A DNA stretch of 60,596 bases, from NCBI GenBank assembly GCA_003602605.1, contig QQRW01000039.1, positions 63,192-123,787 of the forward strand, read 5' to 3'. The notes under the pieces are model-generated. The model was not told where the DNA came from. It did not search any database and was given only the letters and a program-made list of their open reading frames with translations. A program made the translations under genes and the position numbers. This stretch comes from Candidatus Poseidoniales archaeon. GTDB taxonomy: Archaea; Thermoplasmatota; Poseidoniia; Poseidoniales; Poseidoniaceae. Of this stretch, positions 38,151-47,505 are shown piece by piece. Position 1 is the stretch's first letter. Every line of letters begins with the position of its first letter.

Positions 38151-38873
38151 TCAAGAGTCATTGCGGGCTGAAGAGGAACGAATCAGTTTGGCAGGGAGTC
38201 CACCCCATACCTCTCCTGCTGGAATTGTGCGATATTTTGGAATCAATGCCTCGCTTGCAACCACTGCGTCTGCACCAACAGTGACTCCTGGCTGAACAAT
38301 AGCTCCCGTTCCGACTAAAGAGCCCCTGTGCATGTGAATCGGTGCGAAAACCATCTGTCCTTTCTCGACCAAATGGCCATTGAATGTAGCTCCTCCGCCG
38401 ATGACGCAATCATCGTCGATACGGATGAGACACGGGTCATTGAGTCGATGCGTGTTAATTTGTGTGTTCTTACCGATCTTAGCGCCGCACACTCTGTAGT
38501 AGATGTTGGAGACAAAGGATGGCACGAAGTGCTGCAAAACCGGTTGTGTTGCCCGAAGAATTTGCCCACAAAACGCCCAACGAATGGTACTGAAGGATGC
38601 TAAAGGAACCACCATTTTCTCTTTGATACGAAGGTGAAGAATGAATTGCAATATTGCGGAAAAGGCAAGCAGTGAAAAACTGTAGACAATCGCTGAACTT
38701 GAAAACGACAAACCTGTGCCTAGGGCATTCAACCAATCGCTTTGGAAATCATACAATCCGGTCACCCAGTCGTAGTACATGATTGCCGGAGCAAGTGGAA
38801 CACCCCAAACCAAAGCCATGACCAGAATGACCACCACTGAGCCAAACGTTTGAACCAACTGGAAGGTTTTCAT
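38151..38873 (-). CDS. Membrane-linked hexapeptide-repeat acyltransferase-like protein
   Basis: The 240-aa protein has about three hydrophobic segments (7-30, 48-80 and 95-115) followed by a left-handed beta-helix region from about 125: repeated [LIV]G-type hexads such as RVCGAKIGKNTQINTH, DDDCVIGGGATFNG, VGTGAIVQPGVTVGADAVV. It ends with PAGEVWGGLPAKLIR, the usual close of acetyl/succinyltransferase repeats. It resembles the C-terminal acyltransferase domain of Pls-type proteins. A histidine in HMHRG could be the catalytic base. Acyl donor and acceptor are unknown. Confidence 0.72.
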   Translation of the reverse strand: MKTFQLVQTFGSVVVILVMALVWGVPLAPAIMYYDWVTGLYDFQSDWLNALGTGLSFSSSAIVYSFSLLAFSAILQFILHLRIKEKMVVPLASFSTIRWAFCGQILRATQPVLQHFVPSFVSNIYYRVCGAKIGKNTQINTHRLNDPCLIRIDDDCVIGGGATFNGHLVEKGQMVFAPIHMHRGSLVGTGAIVQPGVTVGADAVVASEALIPKYRTIPAGEVWGGLPAKLIRSSSARNDS

Positions 38874-38941
38874 GGCTGTCGCTCGACTCTTCGCTCGATA
38901 AAACTACGCATCGGAAAGACGGGAGGCAAATAGTGTTCATT

Positions 38942-40966
38942 TCAGTCGTTTTGCGAGCCGACAAATCCAGGGTTCTCTCGTGCTATGCGGTCTTCTTCAG
39001 CAGCAACTCGCATACCCTCCTCCAAGTCGATTCGACTTGTGAGGAATGTACCCATGAGAATCACGATGGTGATGGTTAGAATCGCCACACGACTGTCAAA
39101 CTGTGTGCTTGCTAAAGCGTAGAGGAATGTTCCAATCATGGCCGCAGACTTGCCGAGGAAACCAAAGAATCCGAAGAATTCTGAAGTTCTTGTTTCAGGA
39201 ATTAACATTGAGAACATGGATCGGGCTTGAGCACCTGCTGCACCCATAGCCACACCAACGAACATTCCGAGAGTGATCCATTGTGCTGTCACGCCCATTC
39301 CGAGAGGCTTCCAAACATTCGAACGCATCCATGTGGCATAGCCGTCAGCCAATCCACCTTGGTCGACATTCGTTGGGTGCGTGTCACCAATCTCGTCGTT
39401 TCCGCTCTCTGGTCCGCCCACGAAGATGATGGCCCAGCGGTGGTCGTCCACGCTGTCAAATGCTGCAACCATTGCAGTTGCATTTTCAGCGTTAATCATT
39501 GGAATGGATTCTTCCGATACCGCTTGCTCTTCTGCAAGCATAGAGACGGCAATGAGACCTGAGCCTACGAGGAGGAAAGCGAGCAATGCTCCCTTCCAGC
39601 CCATTTCGAGGTTCTGGATGTAGATGATACCCGCACCAAATGTTCCAAGAATAGCAAGAATGGCAAGACACATGAGAATGCCAGTTCCAATCGAACTGGT
39701 TGCTGATTCGGTCGAGTAATCTGGTTCAGGGAAGTATTGTTGGTAGGCATCTCGGAATTCATCATCACCTGCCCCGTCTTGACTGATCCAACCCTCATAT
39801 CCCTTATCGTAGAGAGTTGTAAGTTCATACATTTCAGCTGTTTCATTCCAAGTGAAGGTGAAGTCGTAGCGCTCTGCATCTTCAGCAACACCCTTGTCAT
39901 CCACGGTCGAATCGAGTTCCAATGGAGCAAATCCAGCAGCGACAACTGCAACACAGCAGTAAATGGAGAGGGAGAGCATCAAAGCGAACTTGGTACCCTT
40001 GGCGTTTGCTAGTTTACCAAACAACAACGTCATCGGAATAGCGACAATGTTCACTGTGAGGAGCAAATAGATGTTTAATTGCAGACTCAATCGGAGAACT
40101 GAATCACCGTAAGCACTTGCCATACTAGCAATGGTATTCACACCATCGTAGAACAGCAAATAGGCGAGAAGGTACATTGCAAGAATCTTAAATCGCTTGA
40201 TTTCTTTGAATGTGGTGAAGACTTGCCCATAGGCAACTTTAGCGGCAGAGACTACGCCTTCCCATTCCATGTTTGAAGGAATCTCCGGTTCAGGAGTCCA
40301 CTTGAACATCAAGTAACCAAAGCCCCACCACCACAAAGCGGATGTAACGAAAATAGCAGACAAACGGAAGTTACTGTCCCATCCAAATGGGCCAAGGAGC
40401 AGAATGAGGTGGAAGATAAGGAGCATTGAACCGCCCATGAAACCGTAAGCATACCCTTTACTGGACACATGATCCATGCACCGCTTCTCGGCAAGGTACG
40501 GCATGAAGGAATAATAGATGACGTTACCACCAGTGAAACCAACAGTACCGATGACATACATGACTGCCATGACTTTGTAACCTTCAGAACCGAAGTATGG
40601 CGCAGCACCCATGAGTGCTGTAAAGACAACACCTGCCAGCGTATACCACTTGAGAAGTTTCTTTTTGATTGGCATTCTGTCAGCAATAACACCTAGAGCA
40701 GGAGCAGTAATGACGACAAAAAGCATAGAGATGGTCAAAACCTGTGCATAAAATGCATCACCAGTTTGCTTACCAGTAGCGTAGTTGTACAATCCTGACA
40801 TGACTTGAGGTGCGATGACGGTCATTACGGTAAGAGCATAGGCCTGATTTGCCCAATCAAAAAAGTACCAACTTTTCAATGACTTTTTGTCTGCATCACT
40901 CATGTTATTCATTGCTTCATCGACTGAAAAGGGTTCAGTTGCAGTTGCGGTACTGACATCGGACAT
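38942..40966 (-). CDS. MFS transporter, Atg22/UMF1 type
   Basis: About 674 aa from the ATG at 40964-40966 (MSDVSTATATE). It has the Atg22-like opening (SWYFFDWANQAY) and close (PETRTSEFFGFFGFLGKSAAMIGTFLY) that mark this efflux branch, with about 12-14 helices. Two non-membrane inserts, one near residues 350-415 and one near 480-540, are much longer than usual and are acidic and serine/threonine-rich, so they probably face outside. Family members export amino acids or unknown solutes; the substrate here cannot be told. Confidence 0.82.
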   Translation of the reverse strand: MSDVSTATATEPFSVDEAMNNMSDADKKSLKSWYFFDWANQAYALTVMTVIAPQVMSGLYNYATGKQTGDAFYAQVLTISMLFVVITAPALGVIADRMPIKKKLLKWYTLAGVVFTALMGAAPYFGSEGYKVMAVMYVIGTVGFTGGNVIYYSFMPYLAEKRCMDHVSSKGYAYGFMGGSMLLIFHLILLLGPFGWDSNFRLSAIFVTSALWWWGFGYLMFKWTPEPEIPSNMEWEGVVSAAKVAYGQVFTTFKEIKRFKILAMYLLAYLLFYDGVNTIASMASAYGDSVLRLSLQLNIYLLLTVNIVAIPMTLLFGKLANAKGTKFALMLSLSIYCCVAVVAAGFAPLELDSTVDDKGVAEDAERYDFTFTWNETAEMYELTTLYDKGYEGWISQDGAGDDEFRDAYQQYFPEPDYSTESATSSIGTGILMCLAILAILGTFGAGIIYIQNLEMGWKGALLAFLLVGSGLIAVSMLAEEQAVSEESIPMINAENATAMVAAFDSVDDHRWAIIFVGGPESGNDEIGDTHPTNVDQGGLADGYATWMRSNVWKPLGMGVTAQWITLGMFVGVAMGAAGAQARSMFSMLIPETRTSEFFGFFGFLGKSAAMIGTFLYALASTQFDSRVAILTITIVILMGTFLTSRIDLEEGMRVAAEEDRIARENPGFVGSQND

Positions 40967-41056
40967 AAACGACGATGAACACTTTAGGCTTATGAATACA
41001 TCACCGGACAAAAAGCGAATTGTGAAGGTTCACGCATCAGATGCAAGTGTTCAAAC

Positions 41057-41437
41057 TCAGCGTTCGATTTTGTAACGGCCGAGCGCTTCCATCCAAAGAA
41101 TCTCTTGACCTGATTCAACATTGATATCAGGGTCGACTGGAAGAATCATCATTGAATGGTCTTTCATATTCATTGCGTGAACTTCTTCGCCATCGATGTG
41201 GGTGACCATGGCCTTACCCTTTTCGATCATTGGGACATGAATGTTATCGGTAACAGTGCCAACGTGAGAGATTTTCTTTGATGAAAAGAGAGAAACAAGT
41301 TCGAGACGAGCCTTTGCAGAACCGTGCTTACCAGGCTTGGACTTTGAGATGCTCAAAATCTTGTAAGCTTCTTCATCAACGACACAAAAGCGCCCAACTT
41401 TCAAAGTTCGAATTTCAACACGGTCTGTACCTGGCAT
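41057..41437 (-). CDS. aif5A: Translation factor aIF5A
   Basis: Ribosome-bound factor that rescues stalled peptide-bond formation; it needs hypusine on a lysine in the first domain. The 126-aa protein has the hypusination loop SKPGKHGSAKARLE with K37 as the modified lysine, and the C-terminal OB fold (VTHIDGEEVHAMNMKDHSMMI). Length is the usual archaeal size. A GAGGGAT sequence precedes the ATG (41435-41437) at ribosome-binding distance. It lies 65 bases downstream of the SDR gene. Confidence 0.96.
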   Translation of the reverse strand: MPGTDRVEIRTLKVGRFCVVDEEAYKILSISKSKPGKHGSAKARLELVSLFSSKKISHVGTVTDNIHVPMIEKGKAMVTHIDGEEVHAMNMKDHSMMILPVDPDINVESGQEILWMEALGRYKIER

Positions 41438-41502
41438 AGAATCCCTCTAAACCGGCTGTCATGGTGCTGGCTTATCACCCTTCTCTCGTTTTTTGTATGA
41501 AA

Positions 41503-42249
41503 TCAAAGTTCTCGAACATCAAATCTTTGCCCGGATTGTTCCATTGTTTGCTCGAGGATGAGAGGTAGAAGGAGATGAGCAACATCCTCACTTTTCGCAA
41601 GGTGGCCCTCGGTATGGAGCGAAACAAAATCCGCATGGCTCGGAAACAATTCAGGAGAAACGGAACGTATGGCAACTTGCATCCCAGTATCTACAATACC
41701 CGGGGCTACGGCGATAGCGCTGATGTTCTTGTTCTTTGATTCAGCTGCTAAGCAACGCGTCCACATATCCAATCCAGCCTTCGAAACGCAGTATGCTGAC
41801 CATGATTCTACCGGCCTCAAAGAGGCTCCACTCGAAATGGTTGTCACACGTGATTGAGAAGTTCCGCCCATTTTTCCAATGAGACGTTGAGTAAGGTCTT
41901 GAACTCCAATCAAATTGACGCGTAAAGAGAGCGTCCAGTCGTCAATGGATGCTCCTTCGAGGGGATGCACAGGATGAATTGTGCCTGCGTTGTGGACGAT
42001 TCCGGCAATCCATTCGGTTCTTTCACTGATTTGCTCACAAGCCCACTGAATCGCTGCTGAGTCCGATAAATCACAAGCCAAAGCGCGTGATTCCGGTTGA
42101 ACTTTAGCAAGCAGTTCACCGATTTCCTCGAGTTCCGGTGTTTGACGTGCCAATGCAATAACCGGGAAACCTGCCTCTGCAATCTGCATTGCAACAGAGC
42201 GACCGATTCCTTTTGATGCGCCAGTAACGATGTAGGGAGCGTGTGCCAT
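41503..42249 (-). CDS. Short-chain dehydrogenase/reductase (classical SDR)
   Basis: NAD(P)-dependent oxidoreductase. The 248-aa protein shows TGASKGIG (9-16) for cofactor binding, NAG in the 87-90 region, a serine in ISSGAS and the YxxxK pair Y153/K157 (SAYCVSKAGL). Arg-35 near ALARQ suggests NADP preference, which is inference. Substrate is not evident. It stands between aIF5A and the AT-rich cassette, in the same direction as both; the cassette stop is 34 bases upstream, so this gene marks the island's edge. Confidence 0.88.
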   Translation of the reverse strand: MAHAPYIVTGASKGIGRSVAMQIAEAGFPVIALARQTPELEEIGELLAKVQPESRALACDLSDSAAIQWACEQISERTEWIAGIVHNAGTIHPVHPLEGASIDDWTLSLRVNLIGVQDLTQRLIGKMGGTSQSRVTTISSGASLRPVESWSAYCVSKAGLDMWTRCLAAESKNKNISAIAVAPGIVDTGMQVAIRSVSPELFPSHADFVSLHTEGHLAKSEDVAHLLLPLILEQTMEQSGQRFDVREL

Positions 42250-42283
42250 GAACCGCTCACGGACTTGGGGTTCTTGTACTGTC

Positions 42284-45217
42284 CTAATACCCAGCCTTCT
42301 TCAACTCATGAGCGAAGAAAGACCTCAATTCCTTATTTTCAATGAAAATCGTGCATGACTTGCTGGCTCGCGTTAATAATACCCAATATTGATTCAAAAT
42401 ACATTCACGCATCACATCATTATCATCTGTATCAGATATACATTCGCTTTCAGGTCTATGATTTTCAATGACAGCGTTAGTTTCCCAATCACCTGCAGTT
42501 TTTACTGCCTCAAGGTCATCACCAATATAGACATACACATGGTCAAGTTCGTTTCCTTGAACCGCGAGGAAATAACCAATTTGAGTCTTTCGAACTTCAG
42601 GTGAACTGATCCATTCCCTGCCAGGCTGTTTATTCCAGTGCATTTTCAATATGCTACTACCCCCGTGAAAGAAATCCCAATCGTGGTTTGTCTTGTCAAT
42701 CCCATCTTTGCTCTTCCATTCTCGTGTGTAACCTGCCACGAGTCCACATGATGTTGATTGGTTGGAACAATGTTTGAAATCGTTAAGGAATTTTGAAAGG
42801 TCTGAGGATAATTTAACTTTGAAATTTTCCGTTCCACCCGAATAATTAGGAGTTTTGATACCATAAAGAACGGTTCTCAAAACTTGTTGGAAATTAGCAC
42901 CTGAACGATGTGCTTTCGTTAATTGCAAATGCTTCCAGGTTGCATTTGGCAAACTCTGCACTTCTTTTTCCAATGATTCACGAGTAATGTTGTTATGAGA
43001 TATGGAACGCGTAGATTGCTTTGAATCTATGAAAAATACAGTTACATCTGCAAGCCCAATCAGTTGTTTCGAATTCGTTTGCCATGGAGATCCTAGTTTG
43101 CCGTTCTTATTCAAAGCACGATAGTTTTGAATCTCCGCCCATTTCTCAAAGTTTTGTTTTTCGGCATCAAAATTTGAAGGGCTCGAACTATTTTTGAGGA
43201 AAGGGTACAGTCGATTCTGCATCGATTTGGATGAAGGAGGTTGCAATTGGGCCTCATCGAAAAACAAGAGCGGAGGAGGAACATTTTTTTTGAATTCCTT
43301 CAACCTTAAATTTGAAAGATAAAATCTTGAATTCGAATTAAAATTCTGGCGACTCACAACAAAGTGCTTGTGTACATTATACCCTTTTTTGTCGATGGTA
43401 CATCGAGTAGAAAGCATATCCGAAGCGGCTGTACTTAGAGATACGAGGTGCGGAAGGTTATCCAAATTTTTCATGCCAACAAGAAATTTAATCACTCTAC
43501 CAATTGCAGCTAAGGCAACAAAAGTTTTACCAGTTCCCGCATCACCTTCGATACAAAATACGGCTTTTTTAGGGGCTTTTCCACGACCCCTAAGTGTGAT
43601 AGCCTCTTTTGCAGCGTCTATTATCTCCGTAGCTATTTTTTCCTGTTGGGGGGTAAATATTTTCTTAATGATATAATCTGCATTCTCATATGCCTGTTCG
43701 ACTGCAAAGTTGCTCAATTTAGGCGCACCTGAAACACTTTCGAGAGTTTGTTCATTCATTTCCGGGCAGTCTGACAAACTTTCATTTCCAAAGTGATCAC
43801 TAATATAACAATCGAGAGTATTTTCTACTCTTTTGGGATATTCAAAGTTCCGTGTTAGAAGAGAAAGATCTTTTTTATAATTTGAAGGTTTGAATACAGT
43901 GTGTTTTTGGCCAAGTTGAATGTGGTCTTTCCGATACAAAGATATCAAATTCCCACCCAACCTTACTTGCACATTATGTAACCAAGCAAGGCCATGTATG
44001 TCAAAATCAAACTCGCTCTTTAGATCCTCAATGTACTCAATCACTTGGTAAACTGGATGTTTAGAAGTATTCGATTTGCCACCTTTAGCGAGGTATTCGA
44101 ATTTTGAAGGAAGGGTATCTGAACCTAAGCTTTGCAGTATTGGTTTGAATCCGTTCTTGGCATCCATGAATCTTTCCGTCCATGCTTTCATCTCGATAGC
44201 CAATAATTGAACAGTCTGGCGTTTCTTACTTTTGGAACGAACAAGAACTGCATCGATTCTCTTACCATCAAACCCGAGCCCGAATTCGATGATTACACCC
44301 AACTGTTTGAATAAATCAGGATGTGTGTGATGAATTTTACGTAAGGCAAAGGCAAGATGGTTTGAAGAAAATAAAACATTGCGTCGTTCACTCAAACCCA
44401 ACTTAACACTAAAGTCGCTGAGAAGGGTATTTTTAACACATGCAGAAATGAATGCTTCTGCATCTCCAACCCAGCCATGGCGCTCGGCAGTGGCAGTTAC
44501 TGGTTTTGAGGTATTGGAATGAACAACTGAGGGAGTGAATTTTCGGCTCTTTTTTTGCTTACGAACGATGTTCGTATTCCTCGTGAAGGAACCTTTGAGG
44601 ATCTGTCTACGCAAACGATTTTCTGCTTTTACAGACACACCGTTTGAGAAGTAATTAACTAGCTCCTCAACCAATTTAGATAGGGTTTCAAGATGGAATG
44701 CTCCTACTGGTTTCCTGTTTTGGCATTCCTTATTGAATTCATCAATGAATTCATTCCCGTTCATTTTTTCAAGATTCGGCAACACCAATGCGCTGCGAGT
44801 TGTAGTGGTATCGAAACAGGTGGAGTTCTCCAAGTGATTATGGTATCTTTCAGTTTGTAATAAGGGACTGTCCCCTGTCTTTAATTCAAAAGTAGAGTCC
44901 TTTTCACCCCATTTGCGCGTCGAGAATCCATTCTTTAAAACTTCTACATTTGACCACTGTTTGAATTCCAACACGTATGCACAGAGTGCTCCAACAGAGT
45001 TTTCGCCCAAAATCATAAGATCAGACTTCCCATTTTGAACATCGATCTCAGTACCTATCCAAAGGCCTTCAGGCAGCCCCTTTTGTAGCCCCCGACGGAG
45101 AATATTTGCTGCTAAAATCGATGTCTCGTGTTGGCCTCGATCGAGGTCAACTTCGTCTTCCTCGATTGTAGAAATGAAACCTGTAACGGATGTGCAGAAA
45201 TGATTTTTTAGTTTCAT
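42284..45217 (-). CDS. Dual-nuclease DUF2075/SF1-type ATPase (cassette protein A)
   Basis: 977 aa from the ATG at 45215-45217, with GAGGT seven bases before it. Three parts. An N-terminal PD-(D/E)XK-like nuclease module: E57, D66, then E84-F-K86. A second, separate one near 300-400: E311, D322, E342-M-K344, followed by HPVYQVIEYIEDL. Then a helicase-type motor: Walker A GDAGTGKT (558-565), Walker B LLFFDEAQL (about 668), NELDHVYVYIGDD, and the motif VI-like WVLLTRASKSC near the end. The motor resembles DUF2075/Schlafen-type SF1 ATPases. Probably a DNA-cleaving motor; no activity is known to me. It is AT-rich relative to neighbours and last in its cassette. Confidence 0.7.
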   Translation of the reverse strand: MKLKNHFCTSVTGFISTIEEDEVDLDRGQHETSILAANILRRGLQKGLPEGLWIGTEIDVQNGKSDLMILGENSVGALCAYVLEFKQWSNVEVLKNGFSTRKWGEKDSTFELKTGDSPLLQTERYHNHLENSTCFDTTTTRSALVLPNLEKMNGNEFIDEFNKECQNRKPVGAFHLETLSKLVEELVNYFSNGVSVKAENRLRRQILKGSFTRNTNIVRKQKKSRKFTPSVVHSNTSKPVTATAERHGWVGDAEAFISACVKNTLLSDFSVKLGLSERRNVLFSSNHLAFALRKIHHTHPDLFKQLGVIIEFGLGFDGKRIDAVLVRSKSKKRQTVQLLAIEMKAWTERFMDAKNGFKPILQSLGSDTLPSKFEYLAKGGKSNTSKHPVYQVIEYIEDLKSEFDFDIHGLAWLHNVQVRLGGNLISLYRKDHIQLGQKHTVFKPSNYKKDLSLLTRNFEYPKRVENTLDCYISDHFGNESLSDCPEMNEQTLESVSGAPKLSNFAVEQAYENADYIIKKIFTPQQEKIATEIIDAAKEAITLRGRGKAPKKAVFCIEGDAGTGKTFVALAAIGRVIKFLVGMKNLDNLPHLVSLSTAASDMLSTRCTIDKKGYNVHKHFVVSRQNFNSNSRFYLSNLRLKEFKKNVPPPLLFFDEAQLQPPSSKSMQNRLYPFLKNSSSPSNFDAEKQNFEKWAEIQNYRALNKNGKLGSPWQTNSKQLIGLADVTVFFIDSKQSTRSISHNNITRESLEKEVQSLPNATWKHLQLTKAHRSGANFQQVLRTVLYGIKTPNYSGGTENFKVKLSSDLSKFLNDFKHCSNQSTSCGLVAGYTREWKSKDGIDKTNHDWDFFHGGSSILKMHWNKQPGREWISSPEVRKTQIGYFLAVQGNELDHVYVYIGDDLEAVKTAGDWETNAVIENHRPESECISDTDDNDVMRECILNQYWVLLTRASKSCTIFIENKELRSFFAHELKKAGY

Positions 45218-45286
45218 TCTCAATACCTCTTCATCATCTATCTTTTTACTTAAACAGGCCTAATAATTGTATCCCAAAGATTGCAA

Positions 45287-47134
45287 TCACATTTTAGACT
45301 TGAAATGAAGTGATAGTTCGGGGTCCGTACAATACACATAACACCCTTTCATGCCTCTTGTGAGAAGTGTCCTATAAGTGTTGAGCACTATGTCTCGCCC
45401 CAATACTACTGCTTTTGAAGGGTCTTCCTTCATCATTTTTTTGAGCCCTCGGATTGATGCATCACTCTTGGATCTATTACTCACATCAGTAATGATTACT
45501 CCATCGTTGCATCTCAAATCAGGGCCTATGATGACACCAACATAATCTAATTCCAAACCCTGACATGTGTGTATGCATCCAACCTCATCAATCGATTCAT
45601 CTTTCTCTATCCAGAGCGAGCCATGCTCTGTAAGATTCCATTTAGCAGAAAATGCGCCGTTAGAGAGAATAATGTCATCTTTTTGTGGATCTTTTTTACT
45701 CACCCAATCCCAACAATAACCGGCCACTACTCGCGATTTTTGACCGCTGTCATTTTTAGACCTAATAGCAGCATGAAGGTCTGCTGGATTGTCGAAAACT
45801 TGGAAATCAATCTGTTTCGAATCAATGTGTACATTGGCAGTAGCTTTCCGCTCTAGAGTATTGTCAACCCATGCAAGGTAACCGTCAGAACCTCCACATC
45901 TAAACTGAGAGACTAAGTCGTCGTCATACACAATAGCCCCCAATTCGCTTGCATACGAACGAATGAGTTCCTCTGAACCAACATCGCGAATGTGGATTTT
46001 CTGATATTCATCTATGAAAAATATTGACAACTTACTACTGTTGATAATTTCCTTGATCTGATTTTCGCCAAGGTTTCCATAGAGCCCTGACTTTGCGTTT
46101 AGTCGGTGTGCCTCATCGACAACCAACACATCGTAATCATCGGAAGGTGTATTTACAAATGAGCCGCTGCCAGTAAACAATGCTGAAATACGAGTTTTGC
46201 GCATATGGCCAGACAAACGTGATTCATATACCGCTCGCGGTGCGGCGTTTTTAGTGATGTAACGAGCATTGAGTTGCTCCGAGACGAGTCTTGAGAGTAA
46301 ATTAATTGCAAGAACTGACTTTCCAGTGCCCGGCCCGCCCCGAACAATGTATACTTGTTTTGAGTCGAGGTGCGATGCCATGGAAAGTGCCCGTTCAAAG
46401 ACAACTTTTTGTTCATCTAAGAGTACGAATTCTTCGTTACCCTCAATCATTCCCTTAAGTGCATCAGCGAGTGATTTACTCGGTGCAATTTCACTGTTGG
46501 AAAGTAATTGAATTGTTTCACACGAATCACCCTTCACGAGGTGGGAAAGAATAAATTCAAGCAACATATGACCATCCAACCCAGTAAACATTGGTGCATT
46601 GCTAACATGCTCCGAATAGCATTCGTTTGCTAAATCCCCTAAATGTGCCATGTTGTGTAAGTATGAACACGGATGAGTTTGAATGGATTTTTCTTCGACA
46701 ACTGCTGCAAAATCTCTAAGCAACTGAGAATATGACCAAACTTGATAGGAAGGGTGCGACACATTCCGATAACCTCCGCCGATGAATGTTTTTACAATCC
46801 CATCCATCGAAGTTTTCGAAGCAGACTCCCATTGTTTAAGTTCGATAATAACTGAAGTCAACTCACCGTCAGAATTAACACCTGAGAGAATGATATCAAT
46901 ACGTTTGGAAGTCTTTGGGATTTGAAATTCCACACCGACTCCAACATCTTTCGGCATTCGTGGATTATTAAGTACATTCGACAACGCAAGAAGAGAATTT
47001 TTCCATGATCGTAATTCAGCAGGAGAGGTGCGATGTCCGAAAGAAGTTTCAAACCCTTGTTCAATGATTTTTTCAATGTGACCTGTCGACACATCTTTCA
47101 GGAACTGAGAGATCTTAGAGCAATAAGCAAGCAT
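45287..47134 (-). CDS. Nuclease-helicase DUF2075 protein (cassette protein B)
   Basis: 615 aa from the ATG at 47132-47134. An N-terminal PD-(D/E)XK-like module has E69 (VEFQIP), D80 (KRIDIILSG) and E98-L-K100 (VIIELKQW), then HPSYQVWSYSQLL and CSYLHNM. A DUF2075-type motor follows: Walker A GGPGTGKS (266-273), Walker B LVVDEAHRL (about 345), FFIDEYQ, CQGLELDYVGVIIG, and LLTRGMKGCYVY at the end. The same blocks, in the same order, occur in protein A, so the two are paralogues. It starts four bases after the stop of the small gene upstream. Nuclease and ATPase activity are inferred from motifs. Confidence 0.75.
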   Translation of the reverse strand: MLAYCSKISQFLKDVSTGHIEKIIEQGFETSFGHRTSPAELRSWKNSLLALSNVLNNPRMPKDVGVGVEFQIPKTSKRIDIILSGVNSDGELTSVIIELKQWESASKTSMDGIVKTFIGGGYRNVSHPSYQVWSYSQLLRDFAAVVEEKSIQTHPCSYLHNMAHLGDLANECYSEHVSNAPMFTGLDGHMLLEFILSHLVKGDSCETIQLLSNSEIAPSKSLADALKGMIEGNEEFVLLDEQKVVFERALSMASHLDSKQVYIVRGGPGTGKSVLAINLLSRLVSEQLNARYITKNAAPRAVYESRLSGHMRKTRISALFTGSGSFVNTPSDDYDVLVVDEAHRLNAKSGLYGNLGENQIKEIINSSKLSIFFIDEYQKIHIRDVGSEELIRSYASELGAIVYDDDLVSQFRCGGSDGYLAWVDNTLERKATANVHIDSKQIDFQVFDNPADLHAAIRSKNDSGQKSRVVAGYCWDWVSKKDPQKDDIILSNGAFSAKWNLTEHGSLWIEKDESIDEVGCIHTCQGLELDYVGVIIGPDLRCNDGVIITDVSNRSKSDASIRGLKKMMKEDPSKAVVLGRDIVLNTYRTLLTRGMKGCYVYCTDPELSLHFKSKM

Positions 47135-47138
47135 ACAA

Positions 47139-47495
47139 TCAACTTTCCTCGAACCTTGGATCATTGACCGCATTGAGTTTACCTTTTACCAGAGCGCGTT
47201 CTAATTCATCAGAACTAAATTTGAAGAAGTCCTCCAATATTTGCTGCGAGTTCCCCACGTCTTCACAAATCACGCGCTGATTTTCAGTATACCCCAAGCA
47301 AAGTAAATTTGTATATGATTTGGTGAAATTTTGTAAGTGTTCTTCAGAAGCAAGTCCTGCAACATAAGCCTTGAAAGATCTTTTCGGATGGTCAAAAACA
47401 ATGACTGATGCACCTGAAGGCATTGCCCAAAGAGAGAGAGAATGAATTGTTTTCATGGTCCAGTTCAAGTCTCGAGAAGTTGGAATGTATGTCAT
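47139..47495 (-). CDS. Unknown small protein (cassette protein C)
   Basis: Not recognised. 118 aa from the ATG at 47493-47495 (MTYIPTSRDLNW), which lies 10 bases after the stop of the 356-aa gene; a longer frame start would overlap that gene. Residues 20-55 look like alternating strands (SLWAMPSGASVIVFDHPKRSFKAYVAG), and the rest is mainly helical with a charged C-terminus. No membrane segment, zinc motif or catalytic signature is seen. The tight spacing on both sides makes it part of the D-C-B unit, possibly an adaptor or regulator. Confidence 0.6.
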   Translation of the reverse strand: MTYIPTSRDLNWTMKTIHSLSLWAMPSGASVIVFDHPKRSFKAYVAGLASEEHLQNFTKSYTNLLCLGYTENQRVICEDVGNSQQILEDFFKFSSDELERALVKGKLNAVNDPRFEES

Positions 47496-47505
47496 AAAAT
47501 CACCA

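Noticed and set aside
45224-45286. Separate promoter for protein A
   Set aside because: TTTAAGTA and AATTATTA runs occur between B and A, but the sequence is AT-rich throughout and the gap is only about 70 bases, so I do not list it as a promoter.
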